In this document: positions 1 to 8,300 of the stretch, one piece after another
Numbering within the stretch: the first letter of the stretch is position 1
How the letters are laid out: each line of letters opens with the position of its first letter
Virus record (IMG/VR): IMGVR_UViG_3300032313_001756
Span: 1-23,775 of that record
Reading direction: 5' to 3' (one strand)
Length of the DNA: 23,775 nt
From: a virus
Program-made: the position numbers and the translations under genes
The notes under the pieces: model-generated
Seen by the model: only the letters and a program-made list of their open reading frames with translations
Database searches by the model: none
What the model was told of the DNA's origin: nothing

Positions 1-3
1 CGC

Positions 4-10
4 AGGAGCT
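4..10 (+). promoter_or_regulatory. Shine-Dalgarno site of the first gene
   Basis: AGGAGCT lies about 8 bases before the ATG at 19 and is a near-perfect Shine-Dalgarno sequence. It supports the ATG at 19 over the out-of-frame ATG at 29. It is the strongest ribosome-binding site in the window, as expected if this gene is translated independently of whatever lies upstream of base 1. Confidence 0.8.
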
Positions 11-18
11 CCATAATC

Positions 19-1722
19 ATGGCAGATTTTGTTGAAAACGCCGGCGGAGCGGCATTTGGCAACCCAAACCTGCGCCGACAAGGCACAAACAGCCGTGCAT
101 CTCGAGCCTACGGTGGAGATGTCCGCCTTGCACAAGGCGATGCCGACGCACAAGAAGGTGGATTTTACGGCGGTGGTTTTCGAGCTCCCGGATCTGCGCC
201 GCCCAAGGCCGTGGATGCACCCACCAAAGGCAACAACAACATATTCGTGGGTCTGGCCGATGCCTTGAACAAGTATCAAAAGGATCTGGAAACCCGGCAT
301 CCTGGCTATGTGGCCGACGAATATGTGTTTGATTTTCGACCAGCCAGCATAGGCGCAGCCAAAGCCACGCCGCCCCCTGACAAGGTTACATTGAAAAACA
401 CAGCCGGCAAAAATATCAGGACTGCCGCGGACAAGGTGGACCAAACCACAGACTCAGTCAATGTCAACAGCCAGATGTGGCAGGTCTTGCCCGGCACACA
501 GATAGTACAGTTGATCGACCAGATCATACGCAGCAGCACCTACATCACCAGTCAGCAAAAGGCTGTGATCAACGACGAAGGAAAACAAGAAAAATCTGAA
601 AGTGCCTATGCAGGAGTCACGGCCTGGTACAAGATCAGCGTTAGTGCCCAACAACTCAAGTACGACACTTTCCGCCGCGATCATGCCTATCGCATGACAT
701 TTACCATCACGGCCTATGCCATCAATCAGATGTGCAGCGTGTTTTTCAATGACAGCAAGTACCGAGGTCCACACAAGGCCTATGACTACTGGTTCACAGG
801 TTTGAACAGTCAGATCATGCGTTACGAACAAGAATACAACTACGCCTACTACACTACAGTCACACAAAACTCCACGGGCTTGGCCACGCCTCCGCCAGGT
901 GGTCGCGATCAGATGAAACAGGCCGTCATGGCCACCAGTGAACAACGCACCCAGGGACAGGCCAACTATGTGAATGCGCCGGCCGACAACGCAGCTGCAT
1001 TCTTGTACAGCATAGCGGACTTTGCCAATGTGCGCCTGGTCATAGTTGGAGATCCTGGTTGGATGCAACAGGGCGAAGTGGCCTTTGGTGTCAATGCCCG
1101 TAACTTTGAGTTCAACCCATTCAACAGTGATGGAACCATAAACTACGACAGCCAACAGATCACGTTCACAGTGACTTTCAATCGTCCCACAGACTATGAT
1201 TTCAACACCGGCATCATGAATGTGAACACTCCCAATTCAGCTCCAGAAACATTCCGATATCAGGCGGTCAGGTGCAAAAACATTTTCAGCAAAGGCAGTT
1301 TCACACAAGAACTTGAGGGAGTGTTGATACCACCCAACTTTGCCACACCTACTACCAATCAAAGGGCAACGCCAGTGACTGCATCCACAGCCTCGCGTGC
1401 TTCGGCCCGGGTCAATGATGGTTCGTTGGGCTATGAAATACTGGACGAAACCGGGGCAGTATCAAATCTGCGCAGAAACGAATACGGTGATCTGTATGAT
1501 CCTGCCGGCACAGCTGGTTCAGCATTGCCATCGCCACAACCAGCGGCACCCCCTGCAGCTCCAACGTCAAGCGGTGACATTCGGTCACCATTTGCAGGAC
1601 AGACTGGCCCATTTGCAGAACAGACTGGCTCATTTACAGGACGGACTGGCTCATTTACAGGACGGACTGGTCCATTTACACCAAATACAAACGCACCACA
1701 AAATATGGATAAGGAAACATAA
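19..1722 (+). CDS. Probable baseplate hub protein (gp27-like), with repeat tail
   Basis: A 567-residue protein lying immediately upstream of the spike gene. Residues about 145-440 look like a hub or tube-adaptor protein: a segment with VNSQMWQVLPGTQIVQLIDQ, then VIVGDPGWMQQGEVAFG near residue 340, then FSKGSFTQELEGVLI near 424-438. 'GDP.W' and 'F..G.FTQ.L.G.L' motifs recur in hub proteins of contractile tails (gp27, gpD and VgrG N-terminal domains). In T4, gp27 forms the trimeric cup holding the gp5 spike, and adjacency to the gp5-like gene fits that. The first 90 residues are Gly/Ala-rich and low in complexity. After residue about 455 comes a disordered tail with a Pro/Ala linker (PSPQPAAPPAAPTSS) and five heptapeptide repeats. 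The stop TAA overlaps the next start (TAATG). The structural role is likely; the precise gp27 assignment is inference. Another tail or baseplate protein remains possible. Confidence 0.6.
   Translation: MADFVENAGGAAFGNPNLRRQGTNSRASRAYGGDVRLAQGDADAQEGGFYGGGFRAPGSAPPKAVDAPTKGNNNIFVGLADALNKYQKDLETRHPGYVADEYVFDFRPASIGAAKATPPPDKVTLKNTAGKNIRTAADKVDQTTDSVNVNSQMWQVLPGTQIVQLIDQIIRSSTYITSQQKAVINDEGKQEKSESAYAGVTAWYKISVSAQQLKYDTFRRDHAYRMTFTITAYAINQMCSVFFNDSKYRGPHKAYDYWFTGLNSQIMRYEQEYNYAYYTTVTQNSTGLATPPPGGRDQMKQAVMATSEQRTQGQANYVNAPADNAAAFLYSIADFANVRLVIVGDPGWMQQGEVAFGVNARNFEFNPFNSDGTINYDSQQITFTVTFNRPTDYDFNTGIMNVNTPNSAPETFRYQAVRCKNIFSKGSFTQELEGVLIPPNFATPTTNQRATPVTASTASRASARVNDGSLGYEILDETGAVSNLRRNEYGDLYDPAGTAGSALPSPQPAAPPAAPTSSGDIRSPFAGQTGPFAEQTGSFTGRTGSFTGRTGPFTPNTNAPQNMDKET
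1591..1695 (+). repeat. 21-bp tandem repeat encoding a heptapeptide (5 units)
   Basis: Five in-frame 21-base units start at 1591, 1612, 1633, 1654 and 1675. They encode FAGQTGP, FAEQTGS, FTGRTGS, FTGRTGP and a degenerate FTPNTNA. Units 3 and 4 differ only in the last two codons (GGC/GGT and TCA/CCA), which suggests recent duplication. The array ends the hub-like protein and follows a proline-rich linker. Its 7-residue, Phe/Gly/Thr-rich period is not a leucine heptad coiled coil; it resembles a flexible adhesive or binding tail. Copy number could vary between strains. Confidence 0.85.
1711..1716 (+). promoter_or_regulatory. Shine-Dalgarno site of the gp5-like gene
   Basis: AAGGAA ends five bases before the ATG at 1722. 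Together with the TAATG overlap of stop and start it fixes this start and indicates translational coupling to the upstream hub-like gene. Confidence 0.65.
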
Positions 1723-3233
1723 TGGCCGGCGAAAATATAAATCGCAACAAAGGACAACCAAGCAACTACAAAATGGACCGCGGCGGCATGCCGGTGGAGA
1801 TGGGACCTTTTATTGGCGTGGTCAAAAACAATGTGGATCCCACACGCACCGGTCGTTTACAGGTTTACATAGAACTGTTTGGCTCTGCGACACCCAACGA
1901 CCCCAGTTCATGGCGCACAGTCAACTACTGTCCACCATTCTACGGAGCCACACCCGCAGGTGCCAGTGCCGGAACAGGAGCATTTCAAGAAGGCAATCCA
2001 CAGAGCTATGGCATGTGGTTTACTCCGCCCGACATTGGAGTACAGGTGTTGTGCTTTTTTGTGGGCGGAGATCCCAGTCAAGGCTACTACGTAGGGTGTG
2101 TGCCTGATCAAGGTATTACTCACATGATTCCAGCCGTGGGATCGGTGGAAAAAAATCAGGCAGTCACACAAAATGCCACTCAGGCCAGCTATTTTGCCGG
2201 CAGCACCAGATTGCCTGTGACCGAAATCAACAACAGCAGTACCGAGATAGTCAACAATCCCAAATACTTTGATCAACCCAAACCGGTGCACAGCTATGTG
2301 GCCGGCATCCTGTTCCAACAGGGTCTGATCAATGATCAGATCCGTGGCTCCATTGGAAGCACCAGCCAAAGAGAAAGTCCCAGTGCCTGTTATGGTATCA
2401 GCACACCAGGCCGTGCCATATATCAAGGCGGCATTGGTGCCACTGGCGAAGAAAACATTACCTCAGAAGATCTCAAATCTCGCCAACCGTCTGCGGCCAA
2501 TGTGATAGCACGTCGCGGTGGACATAGCTTGGTCATGGACGATGGAGATCTCACAGGACAAGACAATCTCATCAGGATACGCACCAGCAAAGGTCATCAG
2601 ATCACCATGAGTGACGATGGCAACTGCCTGTACATCTGCCATGCCAATGGCCAGGCCTATATTGAACTGGGCCAGGAAGGCACCCTGGACGTGTACACCA
2701 GCAACAGTGTTAATCTACGCACACAGGGCACTATAAATCTACATGCGGACGAAGATATCAACATGTTTGCTGGACGAAACATCAACATGAAAAGCACACA
2801 AGGCACAACCATGCAAAGCGATGCCGACATGACGGTGTCAAACAAGGGTCAACTGACCCTGTTTAGTCAAGCTGGCATAGGATTAAAAACCGCTGGCACC
2901 TTGGCCATGACCAGTCAACTGGGCAGTTGGGCAGCCGCTTCCACGCTTAGTTTTAACAGTGGACAGATACAACTCAATGGCGGCCCACGCATTGAAGTAC
3001 AAACGCCCAAGGGACTGACCAAATATCTACTGCCCAAGGTGGAATTCAATGCTACTCTGGGTTGGATTGTGAATCCAGTGGGCACAGAAAGCATAGTGAC
3101 CCGTGCGCCTACACATGAACCGTATCCCTATCATAATCAAGGTGTGAGTGTGGCGGTTAAATTTAGTGGAGCTCCTACTCCACCACCTGATGCTCCGCCA
3201 GTTCCGGCCGGGGTAAAAATTACAGCCACATGA
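1722..3233 (+). CDS. 5: Baseplate central spike protein, gp5-like, no lysozyme domain
   Basis: A 503-residue homologue of the T4 gp5 tail spike. Residues about 25-130 form the OB-fold: MGPFIGVVKNNVDPTRTGRL and a following W-R-T-V-N-Y-C-P-P-F-Y-G run are typical of the gp5/VgrG OB domain. From about residue 265 (GGHSLVMDDGD, then IRIRT, GHQITMSDDG, YIELGQEGTLDVY) the sequence passes into the triple-stranded beta-helix needle, with repeats such as SVNLRTQGTINLHADEDINM and AGRNINMKS. A late motif RAPTHEPYPYH precedes a Pro-rich C-terminus. T4 gp5 (575 aa) has a lysozyme domain between OB-fold and helix. Here that interval (about residues 135-260) shows no lysozyme-like motif, so the spike probably punctures without digesting peptidoglycan. 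It is coupled to the upstream gene by TAATG and overlaps the next by ATGA. The fold assignment is strong; loss of lytic activity is inference. Confidence 0.85.
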   Translation: MAGENINRNKGQPSNYKMDRGGMPVEMGPFIGVVKNNVDPTRTGRLQVYIELFGSATPNDPSSWRTVNYCPPFYGATPAGASAGTGAFQEGNPQSYGMWFTPPDIGVQVLCFFVGGDPSQGYYVGCVPDQGITHMIPAVGSVEKNQAVTQNATQASYFAGSTRLPVTEINNSSTEIVNNPKYFDQPKPVHSYVAGILFQQGLINDQIRGSIGSTSQRESPSACYGISTPGRAIYQGGIGATGEENITSEDLKSRQPSAANVIARRGGHSLVMDDGDLTGQDNLIRIRTSKGHQITMSDDGNCLYICHANGQAYIELGQEGTLDVYTSNSVNLRTQGTINLHADEDINMFAGRNINMKSTQGTTMQSDADMTVSNKGQLTLFSQAGIGLKTAGTLAMTSQLGSWAAASTLSFNSGQIQLNGGPRIEVQTPKGLTKYLLPKVEFNATLGWIVNPVGTESIVTRAPTHEPYPYHNQGVSVAVKFSGAPTPPPDAPPVPAGVKITAT

Positions 3234-3862
3234 GCCAGTTCAAATACACCTTGCCATCTGGTGCCAACTTTGTCATGCAGGCACCTGCAGATACCACACA
3301 GACCCAGGCTGATTTTATATTCTACAGTCAGGTAGCTGCTGGCGCCTTGGTTGGATTTGAGCCCGGGCAGAGCGTCACTGGGACCACGTCGGCTGCAGTA
3401 AAGTTTGAACTCAGTCGTCTGGATCGTGGCACAGCCGGTGTAGATGATGTGGTCATCTTGTCCATCATCAACGGATTGCCCACAGTGACCAACATTCCGC
3501 CCTTGATAGATGTGGCCTTGGAAAATCCTGTGACACAGGCCGACATTGCAGAGATCAGCCGAACAGGATTTACTGCCCCGGCCATTGGCGGTTTGACTTC
3601 GGATCAAACACAGGCCATCATGGCCCAGATAAGCAACATCGTGGATCAGCCAGCCACGGTGATCAGCAATGACAAAGGAGTTGGGCAATACGGATTGTCA
3701 TGCCAACAACTGGAACAGGCCGGTTATGTCAAGCCCGGAACCTGGCAACAGTTTATTAAAAATGGCAACAGTGATCTTATTGATGTGCTGTCGGCCCCGG
3801 GTATCTGGACCGGCTACAGAGGAATATATTCACTGAGTGATTTTTTAAATGGAACAGATTGA
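3230..3862 (+). CDS. Hub-associated protein, N-terminal part (possible peptidoglycan-binding); ends at in-frame TGA
   Basis: A 210-residue ORF whose ATG overlaps the spike gene's stop (ATGA). Residues about 1-110 are unrecognised (FKYTLPSGANFVMQAPADTT start). Residues about 148-207 contain VGQYGLSCQQLEQAGYVKPG followed by a SAPGIWTG and SLSDFL stretch. I associate this pattern with a peptidoglycan-binding-like helical domain in larger phage baseplate proteins. In the relatives I recall, this domain runs straight on into a sequence like the next ORF ('NY..L...GVIT.'). Here a TGA interrupts, and the next ORF continues in the same frame four codons later. The most economical reading is one 554-codon gene (3230-4894) split by a nonsense codon, or a readthrough gene. 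A sequencing error is also possible. Location next to spike and gp25 suggests a tail-tip role; the function is not proven. Confidence 0.7.
   Translation: MSQFKYTLPSGANFVMQAPADTTQTQADFIFYSQVAAGALVGFEPGQSVTGTTSAAVKFELSRLDRGTAGVDDVVILSIINGLPTVTNIPPLIDVALENPVTQADIAEISRTGFTAPAIGGLTSDQTQAIMAQISNIVDQPATVISNDKGVGQYGLSCQQLEQAGYVKPGTWQQFIKNGNSDLIDVLSAPGIWTGYRGIYSLSDFLNGTD
3860..3862 (+). other. In-frame TGA separating two collinear ORFs
   Basis: The TGA is followed in the same frame by TCT GAC ACT ATT ATG, so suppressing this one codon would fuse 3230-3862 and 3875-4894 into one open frame. TGA is a normal stop elsewhere here: it ends the spike gene (3231-3233) and gp6 (8863-8865), so general codon reassignment is unlikely. 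The context (TGA-T) is not the classic leaky TGA-C. It is either a mutation, an assembly error or a readthrough site. Confidence 0.7.
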
Positions 3863-3874
3863 TCTGACACTATT

Positions 3875-4894
3875 ATGACATTTGCACAAAATGACGCTAT
3901 ATCAAAACTCATGACTGATGGTTATTCCAGTCTGCAGGCCGCAGGCGTGATCACTACTCCAGCATCACAGGCCATCAGTGCAGTGAGAGGTGTGGTGTTT
4001 ACTGGTGGCGCATCTCCAGTGACTGCAGTCACATCTGCTGTGACCAACAGCGTAAACAGTCAGGTAGGCAGCCTTGTGGCCAATGCCAGCAAGTTTGGCA
4101 CACCTCTCACTGCACAGTGGGCAGAGAGTTTGCCATCAGTGAGCGACCTGACCAGAAATCTGACCAGCATAACCGGCATTGGATCGTTGCCCAGCTTGTC
4201 GTCCTTGCCCAGCCTGGGATCATTGACTTCAGGTATCACGCCCAATCTGGCTTCGGTGCAGTCGGCCATGAACAGCCTGGGCAAGGCCTCACAGTTTGCC
4301 ACATCTGCGGCCAGCAACCTACCTGGTACCGTGGGCAATCTCAGTCTCAGCAGTCTTACCGCTGGTTTACCCAATGTGTCGGCGCTAACTGGCCAACTGC
4401 AAGGCAAAGCCACGGCCTTGGCCGGGCAACTGCAGGGACAGGCATCAGCCCTGCTGGGTCAAGCACAAGGACTAGCCGGTAACTTTACAAACATCAACAT
4501 TAACAGCTTGTTGGGCGGCACTGGTGACAGTCTAGTGGCCAGTGTACAAAAAGCCGCTGGATTTAGTGGCACAGTAAATCGAGCTACAGTAGACGTGGCT
4601 ATGGTCAAGGTGTTTGGCAGCAGCAAAATACCTGTGCCCAGCCTGGGAGCCAATCTGCCAGATTCATCCAGCATAGCCGCGGCCCTGGACATAGGTCAAG
4701 CACAAACAATTCTCAACGACCTAAAGGGACAAGGCAGTAGGTTGCTGGGCGGCGTGCAAAATGCCATTGGCACCAATCTAGGCGGAATTACCGCACAGGT
4801 CACAGCCCTGTCTGGATCGGTCCAGCAACAGGCCACTACCTTGGCCAGATCCGCTACCACAGTGTTCAATCCTGCATCTGGCACTGTGATCTAA
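3875..4894 (+). CDS. Ala/Ser/Gly/Leu-rich baseplate-associated protein, probable C-terminal continuation of the preceding ORF
   Basis: A 339-residue ORF in the same frame as the preceding one. The first residues (FAQNDAISKLMTDGYSSLQA, then AGVITT) fit the continuation of the upstream domain. There is no convincing Shine-Dalgarno before the ATG at 3875, so separate initiation would depend on re-initiation after the TGA. Residues about 95-120 carry a Leu-Pro-Ser repeat (SLPSLSSLPSLGSL). Residues about 173-202 carry 11-residue repeats (GQLQGKATALA, GQLQGQASALL). The whole protein is predicted by eye to be largely helical and low in complexity, without Cys or obvious catalytic residues. Proteins of this composition in phage baseplates can be elongated helical or tape-like connectors. 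No enzymatic function is visible. It ends TAA 14 bases before gp25. Confidence 0.7.
   Translation: MTFAQNDAISKLMTDGYSSLQAAGVITTPASQAISAVRGVVFTGGASPVTAVTSAVTNSVNSQVGSLVANASKFGTPLTAQWAESLPSVSDLTRNLTSITGIGSLPSLSSLPSLGSLTSGITPNLASVQSAMNSLGKASQFATSAASNLPGTVGNLSLSSLTAGLPNVSALTGQLQGKATALAGQLQGQASALLGQAQGLAGNFTNININSLLGGTGDSLVASVQKAAGFSGTVNRATVDVAMVKVFGSSKIPVPSLGANLPDSSSIAAALDIGQAQTILNDLKGQGSRLLGGVQNAIGTNLGGITAQVTALSGSVQQQATTLARSATTVFNPASGTVI
4183..4230 (+). repeat. Leu-Pro-Ser-rich short repeat
   Basis: The DNA repeats a TTGCCCAGC-type unit and encodes S-L-P-S-L-S-S-L-P-S-L-G-S-L. It marks a Pro-containing turn or hinge in an otherwise helical, low-complexity protein. Confidence 0.6.
4391..4480 (+). 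repeat. 33-bp repeat encoding an 11-residue (hendecad) unit
   Basis: Units at 4391-4423 and 4424-4456 encode GQLQGKATALA and GQLQGQASALL. A partial third (GQAQGLAG) runs to 4480. An 11-residue period with alternating small and Leu residues is compatible with a right-handed hendecad coiled coil or a helical stack. Confidence 0.7.
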
Positions 4895-4908
4895 CCGGTA
4901 AATACCAC

Positions 4909-5283
4909 ATGCCCACTTTTATAGGATTCAGCACCATCAATCAAAACAAAAAGTTCACAGCCGTGGACTTTGACTTGATCAAGATTGACCTCTTGAACGC
5001 ATTCAACATACGTCAAGGTGAACTGGTGGGTCGCCCGGGATATGGCACTGTGATCTGGAACTACCTTTTTGAACAACAAACACAGGAAACACAGGCCCTG
5101 TTGCAACAGGAAATACAACGTGTGTGCGCCGGAGATCCCAGGGTATTCATCAGTGGCATGCAGATGTTTCCACAGGAAAACGGCATCTTGATACAGTTGG
5201 GCTTGGCCGTTGTGCCCAGCACCACCGCACAACAGTTGAGCATATTTTTTGACCAACAACAACGCACAGCCACCTACGTTTAA
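4909..5283 (+). CDS. 25: Baseplate wedge protein gp25
   Basis: A 124-residue protein with the layout of the gp25-like family (T4 gp25, 132 aa). It starts with a short FIGFSTINQNKKF segment. Next come a helix with DFDLIKIDLLNAFNIRQGEL, the conserved G-R-P-G-Y-G-T turn (residues about 44-50) and WNYLFEQ. Then come a second helix QALLQQEIQRV and the diagnostic G-D-P-R (about residues 72-75). A C-terminal beta strand ends the protein. In T4, gp25 joins gp6 and gp53 at the inner baseplate and touches the sheath; the family also includes TssE of type VI secretion. Older annotations call the family lysozyme-like, but its role is structural. The gene lies directly before gp6, as in T4-like phages. 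No clear Shine-Dalgarno precedes the ATG, so coupling to the upstream gene across 14 bases is likely. Confidence 0.93.
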   Translation: MPTFIGFSTINQNKKFTAVDFDLIKIDLLNAFNIRQGELVGRPGYGTVIWNYLFEQQTQETQALLQQEIQRVCAGDPRVFISGMQMFPQENGILIQLGLAVVPSTTAQQLSIFFDQQQRTATYV

Positions 5284-5328
5284 CTACCCAGTTTATTGTC
5301 AAACTAAATACTAGAACTGGGAACATTT
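5284..5328 (+). promoter_or_regulatory. gp6 leader: hairpin plus late-promoter-like TAAATA
   Basis: This 45-base gap is the longest in the gene row. CCCAGTT (5287-5293) and AACTGGG (5315-5321) form a perfect 7-bp inverted repeat with a 21-base loop. CTAAATACT (5304-5312) in the loop resembles the T4-type late promoter core TATAAATA and the TAAATA boxes seen in marine T4-like phages. The right arm overlaps the only Shine-Dalgarno-like bases (CTGGGA) before the ATG at 5329, so the hairpin could limit gp6 translation from the long transcript. A promoter here would give a leader of only about 12 bases that lacks the left arm. No T-run follows, so it is not a typical terminator. The sequence elements are certain; their roles are inferred. 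Confidence 0.4.
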
Positions 5329-8300
5329 ATGGCCACAACGTCGAGACAAACAGCAATATTTGGGGTAGAAGACTGGAAACGCATATACCAGACCTATCAA
5401 GAGGCTGACTTCCAGAGCTATGACTTTGAAACCCTGCGCAAGAGTTTCATAGACTATTTGCGTGTTTACTATCCAGAAACCTTTAACGACTACATTGAAA
5501 GTTCAGAGTTTATAGCTCTGTTGGACGTCATGGCCTTTATGGGGCAGAGTCTGGCGTTCCGCACAGATCTCAACACCAGAGAAAACTATCTAGACACAGC
5601 CGAACGGCGTGACAGCGTGGTACGTCTGGCCAACCTGGTCAGTTACATAGCCAAACGCAACATCGAAGCACAGGGATATCTCAAGGTATTCAGTGTCAGC
5701 ACCACAGAAAACGTTACAGACTATAACGGCATCAATCTGGCCAACATCACGGTAAACTGGGCCGATCCCACAAATCTAGATTGGCAAGAACAGTTTACCA
5801 CCATACTCAACGCGGCCATGGTCAACACACAACAGTTTGGAAATCCAGGCAATCGTCAGACCATACTGGGTGTAGACACACAGGAATACACAATAAACCT
5901 TGTACCTGGATTCTTGCCCGTGATACCTTACACCGCCACTATAGACACAGTCAACATGCCTTTTGAAGTGGTCAATGCAACATCAGCAGGAACAGACTTT
6001 GTGTACGAACCTGCACCCTTGCCCGACGGTCAGTTCAATGTGCTGTTCCGCAACGATCAGCAGGGATTCCTCAGTGCTAACACAGGATTTTTCTTCCTAT
6101 TCAAACAAGGCGTGTTGCAAAATCAAGATTTCAATCTGGCCGAACGCATAACAAATCGTGCCGTTGGTATCAACATCGAAGGTATCAACAACAACGACGT
6201 CTGGTTGTACCAACTGGACGATCTTGGCAACGTGGGCACCTTGTGGGAAAAGGTACAGAGTGTGTATGCGGCTGCGGTGGAACAACTGGCTCCGGGCACA
6301 AGAGACATCTACAGTGTGAGCAGTCGAACCAATGATCAGATCACTCTAAACTTTGGTGACGGAGTGTTTGCCACCATACCTGTGGGCACCTACCGTGCCT
6401 ATGTGCGTGCTTCAAATGGACTGACCTATACCATAAACCCGGTAGAAATGCAGAGTGTCAGCGTGCCCATCAGCTATGTGAGTCGCACCGGACAGATTGA
6501 AACTATTACGTTCACTTGTGGCATTACCGAACCAGTGACCAATGCGCAGGCGCGAGAAACCATACAAGAAATCAAACAGCGGGCCCCGGCTCAGTACTAC
6601 ACGCAAAACCGCATGGTCAACGGCGAAGACTACAACAACTTTCCGTATACCCAGTACACCAGCATACTCAAAAGCACGGCCATAAATCGTGCCAGCATTG
6701 GTACTAGCCGTTATCTTGATCTGGTGGATCCCACTGGCAAATACAGCAGCACCGACATCGTGGCCAGCGATGGCGCCTTGTACGAAAGCAACAATCTTTA
6801 TTCGTTCCAGTTCAGTTGGCTTACCAGCAACGACATTTCAGATGCCGTGATCAATCAGATCAATCCCTTGGCCCTGCGTGCAGGACTGCAACAGTTTTAT
6901 TATGCTAACTTTCCTAGACCCGATCTTTCAGTACTGAACTATACCTGGAATCAAAGCACCAGCATCACAAACGAAACCACTGGCTATTTTGAAAACGATC
7001 TAGGCAATCCGGTGGCAATAGGCACCTATGCCAGCAACAACGCTCGCTACATTACCGAAGGCAGCTTGGTCAAGTTTACGGCGCCCACTGGTTACTTTTT
7101 TGATGTCAACAATCGCTTGGTAATAGGACAACCGACCAACCCCGACGAAAAACTCACTATCTGGGCCAGTCCTTTGGCTGTGTATCTAGCTGGTACCGGG
7201 CAGGGACTGGGCAACTTGCCATCGGGCGAAGGTCCTGTGGTATTAAACAACTTTGTGCCTACAGGTGCCATACCCACAGAGGTCATTCCGGTGTTTACCA
7301 CAGACATACCCATCACAGTGCAACAAAGTGTGGTGGAACAGATTTCATTGAATCAAAACTTTGGGCTGGGCTACAACAATCTCACCAACACCTGGTATGT
7401 GATCACAGCCAGCAACTTGGCCATTGATGCCAGCTTCAGCCAGACCAATGCACAAAGCACCACCGGCACCAATGCTGACGCATCCTGGTTGATACAGGCC
7501 ACCTATGATGGAGCGACCTACACTGTGGTCAGTCGCAGCTTGGAATACTATTTTGGCAGCGTTTTACAGACCAGATTTTTCTTCTACACCAGTGATCCCA
7601 TCTATGACAGCAGGACTGGTACAGTGATACGTGACTATATCAATGTGCTCAAGGTCAACAGTCAGCCTGACACTGCCAACCCCATGGGATCAGACAATAT
7701 TTTGACCATTATAGATCAACCTGTGCTCAGTGACGGATTAGTGGATGATTTTCAAGTGGTGGTCAGTTATGCCCGAGCCGACAATCTCACACCAGTCAAC
7801 CCAGATTTCTTTGATGACATAGTGGCTCCCTCAGTGGATGCCAATGACAAACTGGTATTTTTCCAGCTGACCCAGGACTTTGACAATCTTCAACGTTATC
7901 TGCTGATTGAAGCTGGAATTGTCAACAGCAATTATCCAACCTTGGCGGCCATACAGGCCGTACAATCACAGTTTGTGATTGGCCAGGTGTTTTATGCCTA
8001 CAATCCCAACAATGACACGACCATAGACTACAGTGCCGGCACATTTTATGTGCTGGGTGTGGACAGCTTAGACAATCCCACATTGACCCCAACACAGGAT
8101 TATCTGGCCCAGATTGGCCGACAAGATCTATATTTCCAATACAGACACAACAGTCCTTTGACCAGCCGTATCGATCCTGGCAGCACCAACATCATTGACG
8201 TTTACATAGTGACCAATGCCTACTACACTGCCTACATCAACTGGTTACAGGACACCACAGGAGTGGTCACAGAACCCACACCACCCACCATTGATGCTCT

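Noticed and set aside
454-1155. 233-codon open frame on the minus strand opposite the hub-like gene
   Set aside because: It is antisense to a well-supported gene, with no family signature and a composition typical of shadow frames.
1736-1742. TATAAAT, similar to a T4 late promoter
   Set aside because: It lies just inside the gp5-like gene, downstream of its start codon, where a promoter would make no sense for that gene.
1397-2107. 236-codon + strand frame spanning the junction of the first two genes
   Set aside because: It overlaps both genes in another frame, and its His/Gln/Arg-rich sequence is what reading the heptapeptide repeat out of frame produces.
3860-3862. General reassignment of TGA to an amino acid
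   Set aside because: TGA ends the gp5-like and gp6 genes exactly where overlapping starts of the next genes lie, so it works as a stop in this genome.
4899-4904. TAAATA before gp25 as a late promoter
   Set aside because: It ends only four bases before the ATG, so transcripts from it would begin inside the coding region.
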